Source of the DNA: Rhabdophis nuchalis
Lineage: Eukaryota; Chordata; Lepidosauria; Squamata; Natricidae
DNA length: 64,000 nt
Assembly (NCBI GenBank): GCA_039707465.1
Contig: CM077648.1
Coordinates: 16,695,119-16,759,118 of the forward strand
Reading direction: 5' to 3'
The notes below the pieces were generated by a model. The model made no database searches and was not told the DNA's origin. It worked only from the letters and a program-made list of their open reading frames with translations. Of this stretch, positions 29,500 to 39,758 are shown one piece after another (within the stretch, counting starts at the first letter, position 1; the number at the start of each line of letters is the position of its first letter). The position numbers and the translations under genes are program-made.

Positions 29500-31560
29500 C
29501 TCAGAGCTCAGCAAGGTGAGGCCTTTTTCTAATCCTCCGCCTCAATCCCTTCTCGGAAAGCCCCGATCTTCAAGCTTCGCCTCCTCGCTCCCGCCCGAGC
29601 CGAGCGAGCTGCGCTGCAATGCGCTCGCCAAGAGGCGGCACGGCACCCGCCGCCGCCGCCGCCGCCACAGAACGCGCAGCTCATGCAGACGGCGCACTCG
29701 CGCACCCGCCCGGGCGCCTGACTCGCAAGCGCCTCCCCCTTTCCGTCCCTCCCCGGCTTCTTCGCCTCTTCCCGTCTCCTCGCCTCACAAACAGCGCCGG
29801 CTGCCTTCAGCCGCCTCCTGTCGCCTGGGGCTGTGTGCGCTGCGTCTTTTGACTTCTTGGGGGCTCGGACGGCAAGACCGGGGCCGGCCAGCATGGGCGC
29901 CGGGAAAAGGCTGCCTTCTCCCGCCTCGGCTCAGCCTCGGCTCGGCTCGGCCGGGCGCTCGGTGGATTAAAACTGCTCCTGGGGGCGGCTGCCGCTACCG
30001 CTGCTATTGCTGCTGCTACTCCTACTCCTACTACTCCGACTCCTGCCGCCGCTGCCGCTGCTACCAACTCTGGACCAAGGGTGGGTTCCCTCCTTTTATT
30101 GATTGATTGATTGATTGATTGCATATTTACTTTGTCCCTTCTATGTACAACGTAAGAGGAATGAGAGTCCACGCGAATAAGACACGCAGGGAATGGGGGT
30201 TACGTATAAACGGGGGGCAAGGGGGGGCGGCGGCCGTAGGACAGGGACGGTGGGGCAGGCTGGTGCAACATGATGCACGCCTCCTTTTCATTTCACAGTT
30301 GGATCGTCTTCCCCTGGCAGGCGAGGACCTTCCAAGGGGGACCACAACCCGACCAGCTTCGGGTGGGGGAAGGAGTTTTGGGAGAGACCCAAGGGGAACC
30401 GGGGAGTGGGGGGGGAGAGGAAGAAGGAGAAAGTCCCCGCGGCCACCCCAATCCATCCTCCCCAGCGCCCTCACAGATCTCCCCCCCCCCCCTGTCCGAG
30501 CTCTGGCTTGGAGGAGCTTTCCCCGAGGCCACGAAGCGGCAGCCAAGGAAGGCCGTCAATCTTCGGGTACCCGTGTCAACTCGTGGAGGCGGGGGGGGGG
30601 GGAGGAGAGTCGGGGGCGCATTCAGACGTGCGGTGGAAAAGAGGAGACCCTGGGATAGTTCAGGGACGCGTGTCGTGGGGGGGGGGGAAGGAGAGAGAGC
30701 GAAAGTGAGCCGCGCAGTTTAAAGGAGACTTCAGATTTTGGCAGGGAGGGGAGAAGAAGGGGTATGTGTGTGTGTGGGGGGGGGGTGTTTTCAGCCGGGG
30801 AAGGCGCCGGGTTCAAAATGCAGGCGGTGGCCGGGTGGGCGGATCGCGAGGAGAAGGAGAAAGGAGAGAGAGAGGGAGAGAGAGAGAGAGAGGGAGAGAA
30901 AGAGAAAAGTGCCCGGCTAGAGGAGGAAACGACTGGACCGGGAAGTGGCGCAAAGGCTGGCTGGCTTGAGGAGGCGGCTTTCGGGTCCTGCAGGTAGATC
31001 CGGGGGTTGGGCAAGGCGCCCAGCGGCAGCTGATTGGGAGGAAAAGAGGCCGGGCGAAGGAGGGAAGCCGGAGCCGGTTACGCGGGTTACACCGAGGGGT
31101 GGCGAAAGAAGCAGCGGGGCTCGGGGTGGTGGTGAAAGAGCCGCAGTGCCTCCGTCTTGTGAGCCAAGCGGGGTTTTTCTCTCCCCGAGCTTTTTAATCC
31201 CCGGGGTTTGGCAGGAGCAAGTCGGCAGCCACGGCTGGATTAGGGCGAGGACGCCTCGCTTTGTGGCCGGGCTATTTTGGAAAGGGGGGAGTGTCAGGGT
31301 ACGTGTGCACAGGGGAGTGTGGGGGGGGGGAGGGACGGGACTCGAGCCGTGTCGGGTTTGGAAGCTTCTCCCGTGCCTTCTCTCTTTCCCCCTCTTTCCT
31401 TTCCGCCTCCCTCTCCACGGTTCTTGCAGCCCTTGGCAGCTGGGAGAGGCTGGAAGCCATGTGGATCTTACGCCGGCGGTGCCACATGGCATCTCCTCAC
31501 CCCCGACTCGCTGGCACTTTCTTCCCCTGCCGGTCGGGCTGCAAGCCACGGTCCCCAATT
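29500..31560. promoter_or_regulatory. CpG island: probable host promoter and first exon
   Basis: For about 2 kb the sequence is GC-rich and full of CpG, unlike the rest of the window. It holds a (GCC)n run near 29648-29667, long G-tracts near 30588-30605, 30677-30688 and 31320-31330, and few transposons. Donor-like sites are GCAAG|GTGAGG at 29515/29516 and CCTGCAG|GTAGAT at 30994/30995, both on the plus strand. Overlapping frames of 100-240 codons on both strands are Arg/Pro/Gly-rich and have no domain I recognise. In vertebrates such islands usually mark promoters with 5' non-coding exons. Gene identity and direction are unknown; plus is weakly favoured by the donor sites. Confidence 0.65.
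30095..30121. repeat. (ATTG)n microsatellite in the CpG island
   Basis: About six ATTG units interrupt the GC-rich sequence. Confidence 0.9.
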
Positions 31561-31645
31561 CCTGCTTTATACCCATTTGTTAAAAAAAAAGATTACTTCT
31601 GGTACAATAGGGATGGTTGGGTGGGTATCCTTGTAACAATTGGAG
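31480..31645. repeat. Duplicated segment A, copy 1 (island edge)
   Basis: TTCTTCCCCTGCCGGTCGGG, GCTGCAAGCCACGGTCC, AATTCCTGCTT and AATAGGGATGGTTG occur here. They recur in the same order, diverged, at 32885-33043. This copy lies at the 3' edge of the CpG island. Confidence 0.8.
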
Positions 31646-31675
31646 TGACAGTGTGTGTGCACGTGTGTGTATGTG

Positions 31676-31912
31676 TGTGAGAGAGAGAGAGTGAGAAAGA
31701 GAGAGAGAAAGAAGGAGGGGGAGAGAGAGAGGAAGGGAGAAAGAGAGACAGAGAGAAACAGAGGGAGGGAGACAGAGAGGGAGGGAGACAGAAGGAGGGA
31801 GGGGAGAGAGAGAGAGAGAAAGGAGGGGGAGAGAGGGAAGAAGGGAGAGACAGAGACAAACGGAGGGAGGGAGAGAAAGAGAGACAGAGGGAGGAGGCAG
31901 AGGAGGAGGGAG

Positions 31913-31971
<59 letters not shown>
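31676..31971 (+). repeat. GA-rich (polypurine) microsatellite
   Basis: About 300 bp of almost pure purine on the plus strand: (GA)n with GGGA and GAAA variants. The final 50 bp is perfect (GA)n at 31917-31970, preceded by GTGT repeats. Serine/leucine-rich frames of about 140 codons on the minus strand are artefacts. Confidence 0.95.
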
Positions 31972-31972
<1 letters not shown>

Positions 31973-32630
31973 TGCATGATTCCTTGTGATTGTGTGCAAG
32001 ATGTGGACCAGGACACAAAAGGTTAACTTAAGAGTTGTATTCTCAAGGTACTAAATAAAAGAAGGACCAGCCAACTCAAGAAACATATAGACTTGTACAC
32101 ACTGACCTACAACTGCTTTGCACAGGCAATTCTCCCAGCAGTGGAAACCCTGAGCATTGACCCTGGGCCATGTTTGCAAAGAAGGGGCCAATGTCCCTAG
32201 GGGTCCTTGTTTCTCTCTTCCCCCTCACCTTAGGGATAGATGTCTTAAATCAATTCATTCATTTTTACAACGAGGTGGACTCCGGTGTCTGGATTGGTAT
32301 GAAGGAACGGGAATTCCTGGAAAGTGTTTTGAATGGGGAGAGCGTGTCGGCGGATGATGACGCCTGCGTTCCTGGATGGTTCGTTTTGGCACACTGACTG
32401 ATGATGCTTACCTGTGCCTTTTTTTTTTTATGTGTGTGTCATTGAAGAAACTGAATGCAGTAGTAAGATGGGATAATTGTACATTGAACAGCAAGATCAG
32501 AGCAGATGGGTGTGTGTGTATGATCTAATGGCTTCTTGCAGTCTGCTGCTTTTTATCACAATGTCCCTCTTTGGTGATTTTTTGGGTTTTTCCTCCCCGG
32601 CAACATAAGGAAAGACATCTTGCCAAATAG
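31972..32630. other. Unassigned sequence between duplicated blocks
   Basis: Two overlapping 66-75-codon plus frames start near 32157-32170 (one reads KKGPMSLGVLVSLFPLTLG) but have no recognised domain. This roughly 1-kb stretch, with the GA tract, separates block A copy 1 from block B copy 1 and has no counterpart between the second copies. Confidence 0.4.
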
Positions 32631-32882
32631 TTAAAAGGATCATTTTCAATGCGTCTAAGCAGAGTGAAAATTCCAGTGAACATTTCTTTTTCTCAATGGA
32701 ACAGATTTCAACTGTGATGGAAGCCTGGAAATGTGAGAGGACTCATTTATCAAATCCTCTGTCGCTGCATTAACTTTCCTGCTCGGTATGCAGTAACTGT
32801 TGCCACCTCCGGCCCCAGAGTGAATCAGGCCCATGGGCATGTGGATGTCGGGAGGTTAGGAAGCTTCATGGAGTAAATGGAA
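32631..32882. repeat. Duplicated segment B, copy 1
   Basis: GGATCATTTTCAATG, then ATTCCAGTGAACATTTCTTT, then CTCTGTCGCTGCATTAACTT, then GTCGGGAGGTTAGGAAGC. All recur in the same order at 33044-33072 plus 33673-33902. Confidence 0.9.
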
Positions 32883-33043
32883 CATGCCACATTGTATCTT
32901 CTTACCCTACTTGCAGTGACTTTTTTCCCCTGCCATTCGCGCTGCAAGCCACTGTCCAAAATTCCTGCTTAGAACCATTAGTTAAAGATTCCTCTGGTGC
33001 ATTAGGGATGGTTGTGGGGAGTCCTTGTAACCATTGGGTGGAT
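32883..33043. repeat. Duplicated segment A, copy 2
   Basis: CTTTTTTCCCCTGCCATTCG, CGCTGCAAGCCACTGTCC and TGCATTAGGGATGGTTG match copy 1 at 31480-31645. Here A passes directly into B copy 2 (GGATCATTTTCAATG at about 33044). Confidence 0.8.
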
Positions 33044-33065
33044 CATTTTCAATGACTCTAAACCC

Positions 33066-33672
33066 AGTAAAGGAACGCGGTGGCTCTGTGGCTAAGCCGT
33101 TGTGCTTGTTGATCAGAAAGGTCAGCAGTTTGGCGGTTCGAATCCCTAGCGCCACATAATGGAGTGAGTTCCCGTTACTTGTCCCAGCTTCTGGCAACCT
33201 AGCAGTTTGAAAGCATGTAAAAATGCAAGTAGAAAAATAGGGACCACCTTTGGTGGGAAGATAACAGCGTTCCGTGCGCCTTTGGCCACATGACCACAGA
33301 GACGTCTTCGGACAGTGCTGGCTCTTCGGCTTTGAAACGGAGATGAGCACTGCCCACTAGAGTCAGGAATGACTACTGTGTTTCTCCAAAAATAAGACAG
33401 TGTCTTGTTTTCTTTTGACCCCCCCCCCCAAATAAGCGCTTCGCCTTATTTTCGGGGAGGTCTTATTATTTTTGAGGTGCAGGAGGCGGTGAGCATGGTC
33501 ACCTCATGACTGCTGTTGTGTTGCAATAGTTTCGGGAAGGGCTTATTTTGGGGGGAGGACTTATTTTAACGCATGCGCTCAAATGCCCAATTGGGCTTAT
33601 TATCCAGGGAGGCCTTATTGTGCGTGAAACAGCATAGCACACATGTGGAGGGGAACCTTTACCTTTACCTTT
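33066..33672 (+). mobile_element. tRNA-derived SINE (type B), split by a MITE
   Basis: The tRNA-like head has GGTGGCTCTGTGGCTAAGC (A-box region) and GCGGTTCGAATCCCTAG (B box). The body reads CACATGACCACAGAGACGTC to GAATGACTA, continues after the MITE with GCACACATGTGGAGGGGAAC, and ends in (CCTTTA)n. It lies inside duplicated segment B copy 2. Other copies are at 48226-48567 and 59277-59607. Confidence 0.85.
33374..33636. mobile_element. TA-flanked MITE (element 33376-33634)
   Basis: Starts CTGTGTTTCTCCAAAAATAA after TA and ends GGCCTTATTGTGCGTGAAAC plus AGCA before TA. It interrupts the SINE exactly between GAATGAC and GCACA, so the TA duplication can be read against intact SINE copies. Relatives are at 35547-35754 and 42285-42538. 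Confidence 0.88.
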
Positions 33673-33902
33673 AAGCAGAGCAAAATTCCAGTGAACATTT
33701 CTTTTTCTTTTTTTCCAATGGAACAGATTTCACTGTGGCAGATCCTGGAAATTTGAGAAGCCCAATTTATGAAATCCTCTGTCGCTGCATTAACTTTCCT
33801 GTTCAGTATGCAGTAACTGTTGCCGCCTCCGGCCCCAGAATGAATCAGGCCATGTGCTGGTGGGTTTCGGGAGGTTAGGAAGCTCCATGGAGCAAATGGA
33901 AG
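33673..33902. repeat. Duplicated segment B, copy 2
   Basis: Matches 32655-32882 through ATTCCAGTGAACATTTCTTT, CTCTGTCGCTGCATTAACTT, GCAGTAACTGTTGCCGCCTC and TCGGGAGGTTAGGAAGC. Its left end was separated by the SINE. Confidence 0.9.
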
Positions 33903-34787
33903 GCAAGGGACAGAAAAGAACATGCTTTGCATATAGAAATGCTCAGGTTTTATTTCTGGCATTGTCCATTATCAGGGACCAAATAAATACGAAACCTTCT
34001 CAGGGGTTGCCAGAGATGGGGAGAGATAGATTAGTTAGGGGGCTGTTTTCTGTATTCACAGTGGGGTAAAGGCAGAAAGATGGTAATAGGGTTGCCATCT
34101 CTGCGGGGGATGAATAAGGAAAGAGCGCCTCCAGGAAATCAGACAGGTTTCAAGGTGCCTAGCACGGTGTGCACCACGAGGGCAAGGAACAGGTGAAGGA
34201 TTTGGTGCTTACTAATGACTTTCATTCATGAAATGTTCGCCCACTGGAGTTTCTGCTGCATTTACTATGCTTCCCCTTTCAGGCTGACAGCGTGTAGTAA
34301 TCACACATTTCTTTTTGTCATTTTTCACAGCCGATGTGAGCACAAAACAATTAGAACAGCTCCCTTTCCTTGAGAGGGAATTCAAAGGCAGGCATGTTTG
34401 AACCCTCTACTTTCTTTGGGGGGGTGGGGGTTAGGTTGTGCTTGAAGTGTTAAAATCCTCAAGAGAGATGGGATGAAGAAAGGAAGAGTTGATTGCATCC
34501 AGGAAAGGAGAAGACAGGTGTAGGAAAGGTTTTACCAGCACTTTACATCTCGCTTAAGTTTAGAAAGGGGATAAAAAGAAAGCATGTTCTAAACACCAGC
34601 TCTGGGCATATATGAAAGTGAATTATTGATGACCTGGGAACACTTCACTAGCAGATAACGGCATGCTAACTTTTCTGGAGGCATTGTGTATTGCAGTTCC
34701 TTTGCAATATATGAAGTTGTGTTTCTGAACTACAAGTGCAGTTAAAAAGTTCAGCAGAACGAGGCTAAGCCATGAATTGCAATAGCA
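33903..34787. other. Unassigned sequence
   Basis: Repeat-poor, with no supported exon. Confidence 0.4.
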
Positions 34788-34955
34788 ATTCAATACAATA
34801 GCAGAGTTGGAAGGGACCTTGGAGGTCATCTAGTCTAACCCGCTGCCTAGGCAGGAAGCCCCACACCGTTTCAGACAAATGGCTATCCAACAACTTCTTA
34901 AAGACTTGAAGTGTTGGGGCATTCACAACTTCTGGAGGCAAGCTGTTCCACTGAT
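34788..34955 (-). mobile_element. CR1-clade LINE 3' fragment
   Basis: CAATACAATAGCAGAGTTGG tail side, then GGTCATCTAGTCTAACCCGC to TCTGGAGGCAAGCTGTTCCA. The minus frame reads WNSLPPEVVNAP and LQVFKKLLDSHLSE. Confidence 0.85.
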
Positions 34956-35380
34956 TTTTTTTTTCAGTTGGAGAACATCTGTGGTTTGAATTGTTCCTGA
35001 ATTTGGGGAAAATACAATCTAAAAAAGCTTTGCATGAGCATTTATCGAGTTTTGTCAAAAAAAAAAAGTCTGCTGTGAAATACTGTTCGTCTTAGCCTCA
35101 AGTTTATCAACATGCCTTGGCGTAGGATTACAGGAAGCACGAAGCTGTCATACTAGTGCAGCAGCTCAAAAATGTATTTTCCCTGCAACAATTCCAGCAT
35201 TGCATTTCTACTCATTAACCCCATCTCCAATAGTCTGTGACTAGGTAAATTGACGTTCTCTGTCAGCTATTAGCATACTCTCCAGTTTGAAGCATTGATT
35301 TCATTTGGTGTATTGCTTTTAGTTCTATTTAAAATTCATTTGTGCAGTCTGAGCTGAACTGCGGTAACCTAATTCTTGCT
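34956..35380. other. Unassigned sequence
   Basis: No supported feature. Confidence 0.4.
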
Positions 35381-35990
35381 TGGACCATGAGAAAGGCTGA
35401 GCACCAAAGAATTGAGGCCTTTGAACTCTGGTGCTGGAGAAGACTCCTGCGAGTCCCTTGGACTGCAAGGCGATCAAACCTGTCAGTCCTAGAGGAAGCC
35501 CTGACTGCTCTTTAGAAGGCCAGATCCTGAAGCTAAAACTGAAATCCTTTGTTTCCGCGAAACTAAGACAGGGTCTTATTTTCTTTTGACCTCTGAAATA
35601 TACGCTTGGCCTTATTTTATAGCAGCTATAAAATTTTATATTTTATAGCTGCTCTGTGTTGCAATATTTTTGGGGAGGGCTTATTTTAGTGCATGCTCTC
35701 AAAAACCCTACTGGGCTTATTATCCAGGGAGGTCTTATTTTTGGGAAAACGGGGTACTTTGGCCACCTAAGGAGAAGGAAGGACTCACTGGAGAAGAGCC
35801 TAATGCTGGGAAAGATTGAGGGCAAAAGAAGAAGGGGATGGCAGAGAATGAGGTGGCTGGATGGAGTCACTGAAGCAGTAGGCGTGAGCTTAAATGAACT
35901 CCAGAGGATGGTAGAGGACAGGAAGGCCTGGAGGAACGTTGTCCATGGGGTTGTGATGGGTCAGACACAACTTTGCAACTAACAACAATT
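35381..35990 (+). pseudogene. BovB (RTE-clade) LINE 3' end, interrupted by a MITE
   Basis: Plus-strand frames read KAEHQRIEAFELWCWRRLLR and VPWTARRSNLSVLEE before the insertion. After it comes GHLRRRKDSLEKSLMLGKIE, then RMRWLDGVTEA and DRKAWRNVVHGV, to a stop and a CAACTAACAACAA tail. This is the well-known C-terminus of BovB ORF2. Its reverse transcriptase core is absent, and an indel lies near 35510. Confidence 0.9.
35545..35756. mobile_element. TA-flanked MITE inside BovB (element 35547-35754)
   Basis: Left end (C)TTTGTTTCCGCGAAACTAAG is diverged; right end GGTCTTATTTTTGGGAAAAC plus GGGG is followed by TA and then the BovB codons for Phe-Gly-His. The BovB frame before and after implies a single TAC codon at the target, so the TA duplication is supported although the left TA has mutated to TC. 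Confidence 0.8.
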
Positions 35991-37459
35991 CTTGCTTGAG
36001 AAATACTGTCCCATATTTGAATTTCCTGGGTAGTGTAGTTATCCTAGGTGACCGTGAATGCTGGACCACTTGATTTCCTGTCCTTGATCCATTCTGCAAA
36101 CCTGTGCAAAAATGGTGGCGTTGGCTCACAGCGCAATCCTCCTAATTTTCCCACTTTGCTCTCTCTGACTTTTTGCTGTCCTCATCACTAATACCAAGTC
36201 TCTAATACCAGTTTTGTTTGTCAACTGTATCTCCACTCGCCTGTGCACCTGGGCTGCTACCCTTTCATTTCTTCCATCAGCAGAATATAAAAAATAATAC
36301 ATGCCTACGCCGTAGAGCTGTTGATGTGAAGGACTGCGGTAGGATGAAAGGGAGATTTTGCAACTGAGATTGTAAAACACCAAGGTGGCAAGGTAACACC
36401 TGTCTGAGATCTCAGCATAAACCCACAGGACTAGTTAATGCACTGTTCACTGAAGAAAACTATTGTTCTTGCTTGGTCCACAGATGAAAGGAGGCCTAGA
36501 GTTAAGGGACTAATTGTTCCACTTTTTTTTTCTTTGCTTCTTCCTCTCTTTCCACTCCCTCTTCCTTTCCTGCTCCTCAGTGTTTAGTGTCTATAATAGT
36601 GTGTGATATTTTCCTGGTTCAGTAGCAGGGAAGGCAAAATCAGCTTCTCTTGTTTTGCGTGTCTTTTTTTACAGTTATTAAATGTGACTGGTTTTGTGCA
36701 CTTAAAAAAAACTGTGACACTCAGAGTCACTTTCGTGTGACATGGGCAGTTAAACAAATCTGATAAATAAAATAAAAATTGGAAGATTGAACATAGGAAT
36801 CTGGGGAATCGCTGAAGCAGGGCAATCTGCAAGATTGTGCGGTCTTAAGGCAATCAGCCTCCTTAAACTGAGGAAAGCCGAGAGTACAAATTGCACAATC
36901 ATATAGTATTTGGGATATACTCGCAGGGCGTTTGGCTCCTGGTTGTTGCTGGCTGGATTTTTCTTTCTGATACTACACAATTGTGTTGTGTAACATGTCT
37001 CCCAACTTTTTTTTTTTAGTGTTTTGTTTTCTGTAAAGCACACAGTGAGTTTCAGCTATTCAACTTTTAAAAATAAGTGATCAAGTATAAAAAGAGCAAT
37101 TTGATCGAATCGCTTTTGAATAGAATCTTTAAATCAATTCAATCTGGAGTGGGTTTGATCGAAATATTCTGTTGAACTGAATCTTCAAGTCAGTCTCAAG
37201 TGTTGAAATGAATTGGTTACCTTTGAATCAACTTGAAGATTCGATGCATTTTGATACATATGCCTTCATCAAATTGGAACATTTCTATTCAGTGTTTCAG
37301 ATCAAATCAAACCAATCTGATGATGTGAATTGTCATAACACATTGAACTGATTAATTGACTCTTGGATGGTTGCTAATATACGATCATTATTTCTACAAA
37401 GTCACCCTATTAGGCATTATACATTTATTATAAATGAGAAAAGAATAACTTGATTATCA

Positions 37460-37460
<1 letters not shown>
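35991..37460. other. Unassigned sequence
   Basis: About 1.5 kb with few repeats. The stretch 37090-37330 is rich in repeated GAAT/ATTC/TTGAT motifs (GATCGAATCG, AATCAACTTGAAGATTC), which gives it a quasi-repetitive look. No gene is supported. Confidence 0.4.
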
Positions 37461-37535
<75 letters not shown>

Positions 37536-37588
37536 ATCTATCATCTATCTATCTATCTATCCTTCCTCTACTAACTATCTATCCATCC

Positions 37589-37661
<73 letters not shown>

Positions 37662-37680
37662 CCTACCTACCTACCTATCC

Positions 37681-37760
<80 letters not shown>

Positions 37761-37862
37761 CCCCCCCTCTCTCTATCCATCCATCCATCATCCATCTATC
37801 TATCAATCTATCATTATCTATCATCTATTCTCTATTTTCCATCATCCATCCATCCATCCATT
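37459..37862 (-). repeat. (TATC)n/(GATA)n array, about 400 bp
   Basis: CTAT units with ATCATCTAT, CCTTCCTCTACTAACTATC, (CTAC)n, CCTC and CCAT interruptions. The 173-codon frame is an artefact. Confidence 0.95.
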
Positions 37863-38052
37863 TTTAAAAAAAGTTGGATATTATGAATATGGATATCCTT
37901 TCATTTTTTATTCCCTGTCGAAAACTGTGATCACATGGAATGAGGGATACTGGTTGATTTATGTTATTTAGTGAACTTTGTAGTCCAAGAAAATTTGGAG
38001 GTGCATCTTGGTCTGAAATCAAATCTTAACCACTACACTGTATTGCATCTTA

Positions 38053-38434
38053 CATAGGTAGTCCTCAACTTACATCAGTACATTTAGTGACTGTTCAAAG
38101 TTACAATGGCACTGAAAAAAGCGACTTGTGACTGTTTTTCACTCTTACAACCATTGCAGCATCCCCAAGGTCACGTGATCAAAATTGAGACTCTTGGCAA
38201 CTGACTCATATTTCGGGTGGCTGTATAACCCTTTTGCAACCTTCTGACAAGCAAAGTCAATGCGGAAGCCAGATTCACTTAACAACCAATATCCCTAACT
38301 TAATGACTGCAGTGATTCACTTCACAACTGGGGGCAAGAAAGGATGTAAAATGCGGCAGAACTCACTTAACAAATGTCTCACTTAGCAACAGAAATTTCG
38401 GGCTCAATTGTGATTGTAAGTCGACAACTAGTTA
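38053..38434 (+). mobile_element. Pogo/Tigger-like MITE
   Basis: Starts near ATAGGTAGTCCTCAACTTAC, contains GCATCCCCAAGGTCACGTG and CACTTAACAACCAATATC, and ends GTAAGTCGACAACTAG. Both termini are mutated, so the boundaries are approximate. Confidence 0.75.
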
Positions 38435-38474
38435 TATATTATAAGTAATATGGGTCTGTACTGAAATCTGCATG

Positions 38475-38626
38475 GCCTAGGCCAGGGATGTCCAAACTTG
38501 GGGAACTTTAAGACTTGTGGACTTCAACTCCCAGAATCCCCCAGCCAGCATAGCTGGCTGGGAAATTCTGGGAGTTGAAGTCCACAAGTCTTAAAGTTCC
38601 CAAGTTTGGACATCCCTGGCCTAGGC
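38475..38626. mobile_element. Palindromic hAT MITE, group D (element 38483-38618)
   Basis: Ends CAGGGATGTCCAAACTTGG and CCAAGTTTGGACATCCCTG, with near-complete internal inverted symmetry around GCTAGC-like centre sequence. The flanking octamer is GCCTAGGC on both sides (38475-38482 and 38619-38626). The right duplication is shared with the next element. Confidence 0.93.
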
Positions 38627-39102
38627 CAATGATGGCTAACCTTTTTGCCATCGCATGCCAAAAGCGGGGGGAGCACAGGGGGGTTGTGCGTGGGCGTGCC
38701 CACACTCATAATTCTATGCAAGTGAACCTCCCATGCATGCGCACGCCAACCTTGCTTTTTGCCCACGATGGGTCTGTTTTTTGCCCTCCCCAGGCTCCAG
38801 AGGCTTTCTAGAAGCCTGGAGAGAGCGAAAACGGCCTCTCCCACCCTCTGGAGGCCCTCCGGGGGATGAAAAACAGCCCTATGGGCAACCCGGAAGTCCA
38901 TTCCCAAACTTCCGGGTTGCCTGTAGGGCTGTTTTTCTCCCTCCGGAAGGCAAAAAATGGCTGAAAATGAAGGCTGAAGTCAGCTGGCCAGCATGCGCAT
39001 GCGCGCTGAAGCTGACAGGGCATCACCTTGTGTGCCCTAACAAATGGCTGCATGTGCCTCCTGTGGCACGCGTGCCATAGGTTTGCCATCACGGGCCTAG
39101 GT
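38619..39102 (+). mobile_element. hAT MITE, group C (element 38627-39094)
   Basis: Starts CAATGATGGCTAACC and ends TTTGCCATCACGG. Flanks are GCCTAGGC (38619-38626) and GCCTAGGT (39095-39102). An internal hairpin around 38885-38925 pairs GGCAACCCGGAAGT with its complement. Non-coding. Confidence 0.88.
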
Positions 39103-39620
39103 CTTAGTGTAATTTTTACAGCTGGATAATTGGAAGTCTCGTTTTCTTGCAGATAACCCGTGACTTGTGGCAGGTTGCTTAGCAACTGTTCAAAGATACA
39201 ATGGACTTCCCTGGATGGATTTATGAACCAAATTGAAAGTTCTGAGAGATGTCCCCCATTCTCTTTTTGGTCATGTAATTGCACTTTGAGCTCTTGGTAA
39301 CCCGGCTGCATTTGCAGCTGTTCAATAGGGTCCAGAGGTCAGATTGACTGCATTTACGACGGCTTTCCCAAAATCCAGCACACATGATATTGGTCATTTT
39401 AGATCATTCTTAACTTATTGTTCAGTTCGGTTTTGCACAGACCGAACTGTTTTCTTGGTTAACATGATAGGTGGTCTATGTCATGTGAAGACTAGGGCGA
39501 CAACCTGTTGAGCTGTTTCCTATGGTTGCGAATTGATGGTGGTCATTTTGTTAACTAACATGAGTGAGATTCATGCTTTCTTCTTATCTGGCCATCTGGC
39601 TATCCATCTACCTGGCCATC
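39103..39620. other. Mostly unassigned; faint pogo-like similarity
   Basis: GTTGCTTAGCAACTGTTCAA near 39173 resembles the interior of the pogo-like MITE, but termini are missing. A short GTTCGGTTTTGCACAGACCGAAC stem-loop begins near 39425. No gene. Confidence 0.4.
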
Positions 39621-39627
39621 CACCCAC

Positions 39628-39672
39628 CCACGATTTCTGCTACTGGTTCGGGCGAACCGCTCCAAACTGACT
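39628..39672. mobile_element. Group B hAT MITE 3'-end fragment
   Basis: TTTCTGCTACTGGTTCGGGC through CCAAACTGACTG matches the 3' end of the copy at 39757-39980 and leads straight into a CCAT array. Confidence 0.7.
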
Positions 39673-39758
39673 GTCCATCCATCCATCCATCCATCCATCC
39701 ATCCATCCATCCATCCATCCATCCATCCATCCATCCATCCATCCATCCATCCATCCAT
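39673..39758. repeat. (CCAT)n microsatellite
   Basis: About 21 near-perfect CCAT units between two group B MITE sequences. Confidence 0.97.

Noticed and set aside
29375..30722. Frames of 100-240 codons in the CpG island
   Set aside because: GC-rich DNA lacks stop codons by composition; overlapping frames on both strands, Arg/Pro/Gly-rich, no recognised domain. Kept only as a CpG island.
31567..32018. Ser/Leu-rich minus-strand frames of about 140 codons
   Set aside because: Translation of the (GA)n tract.
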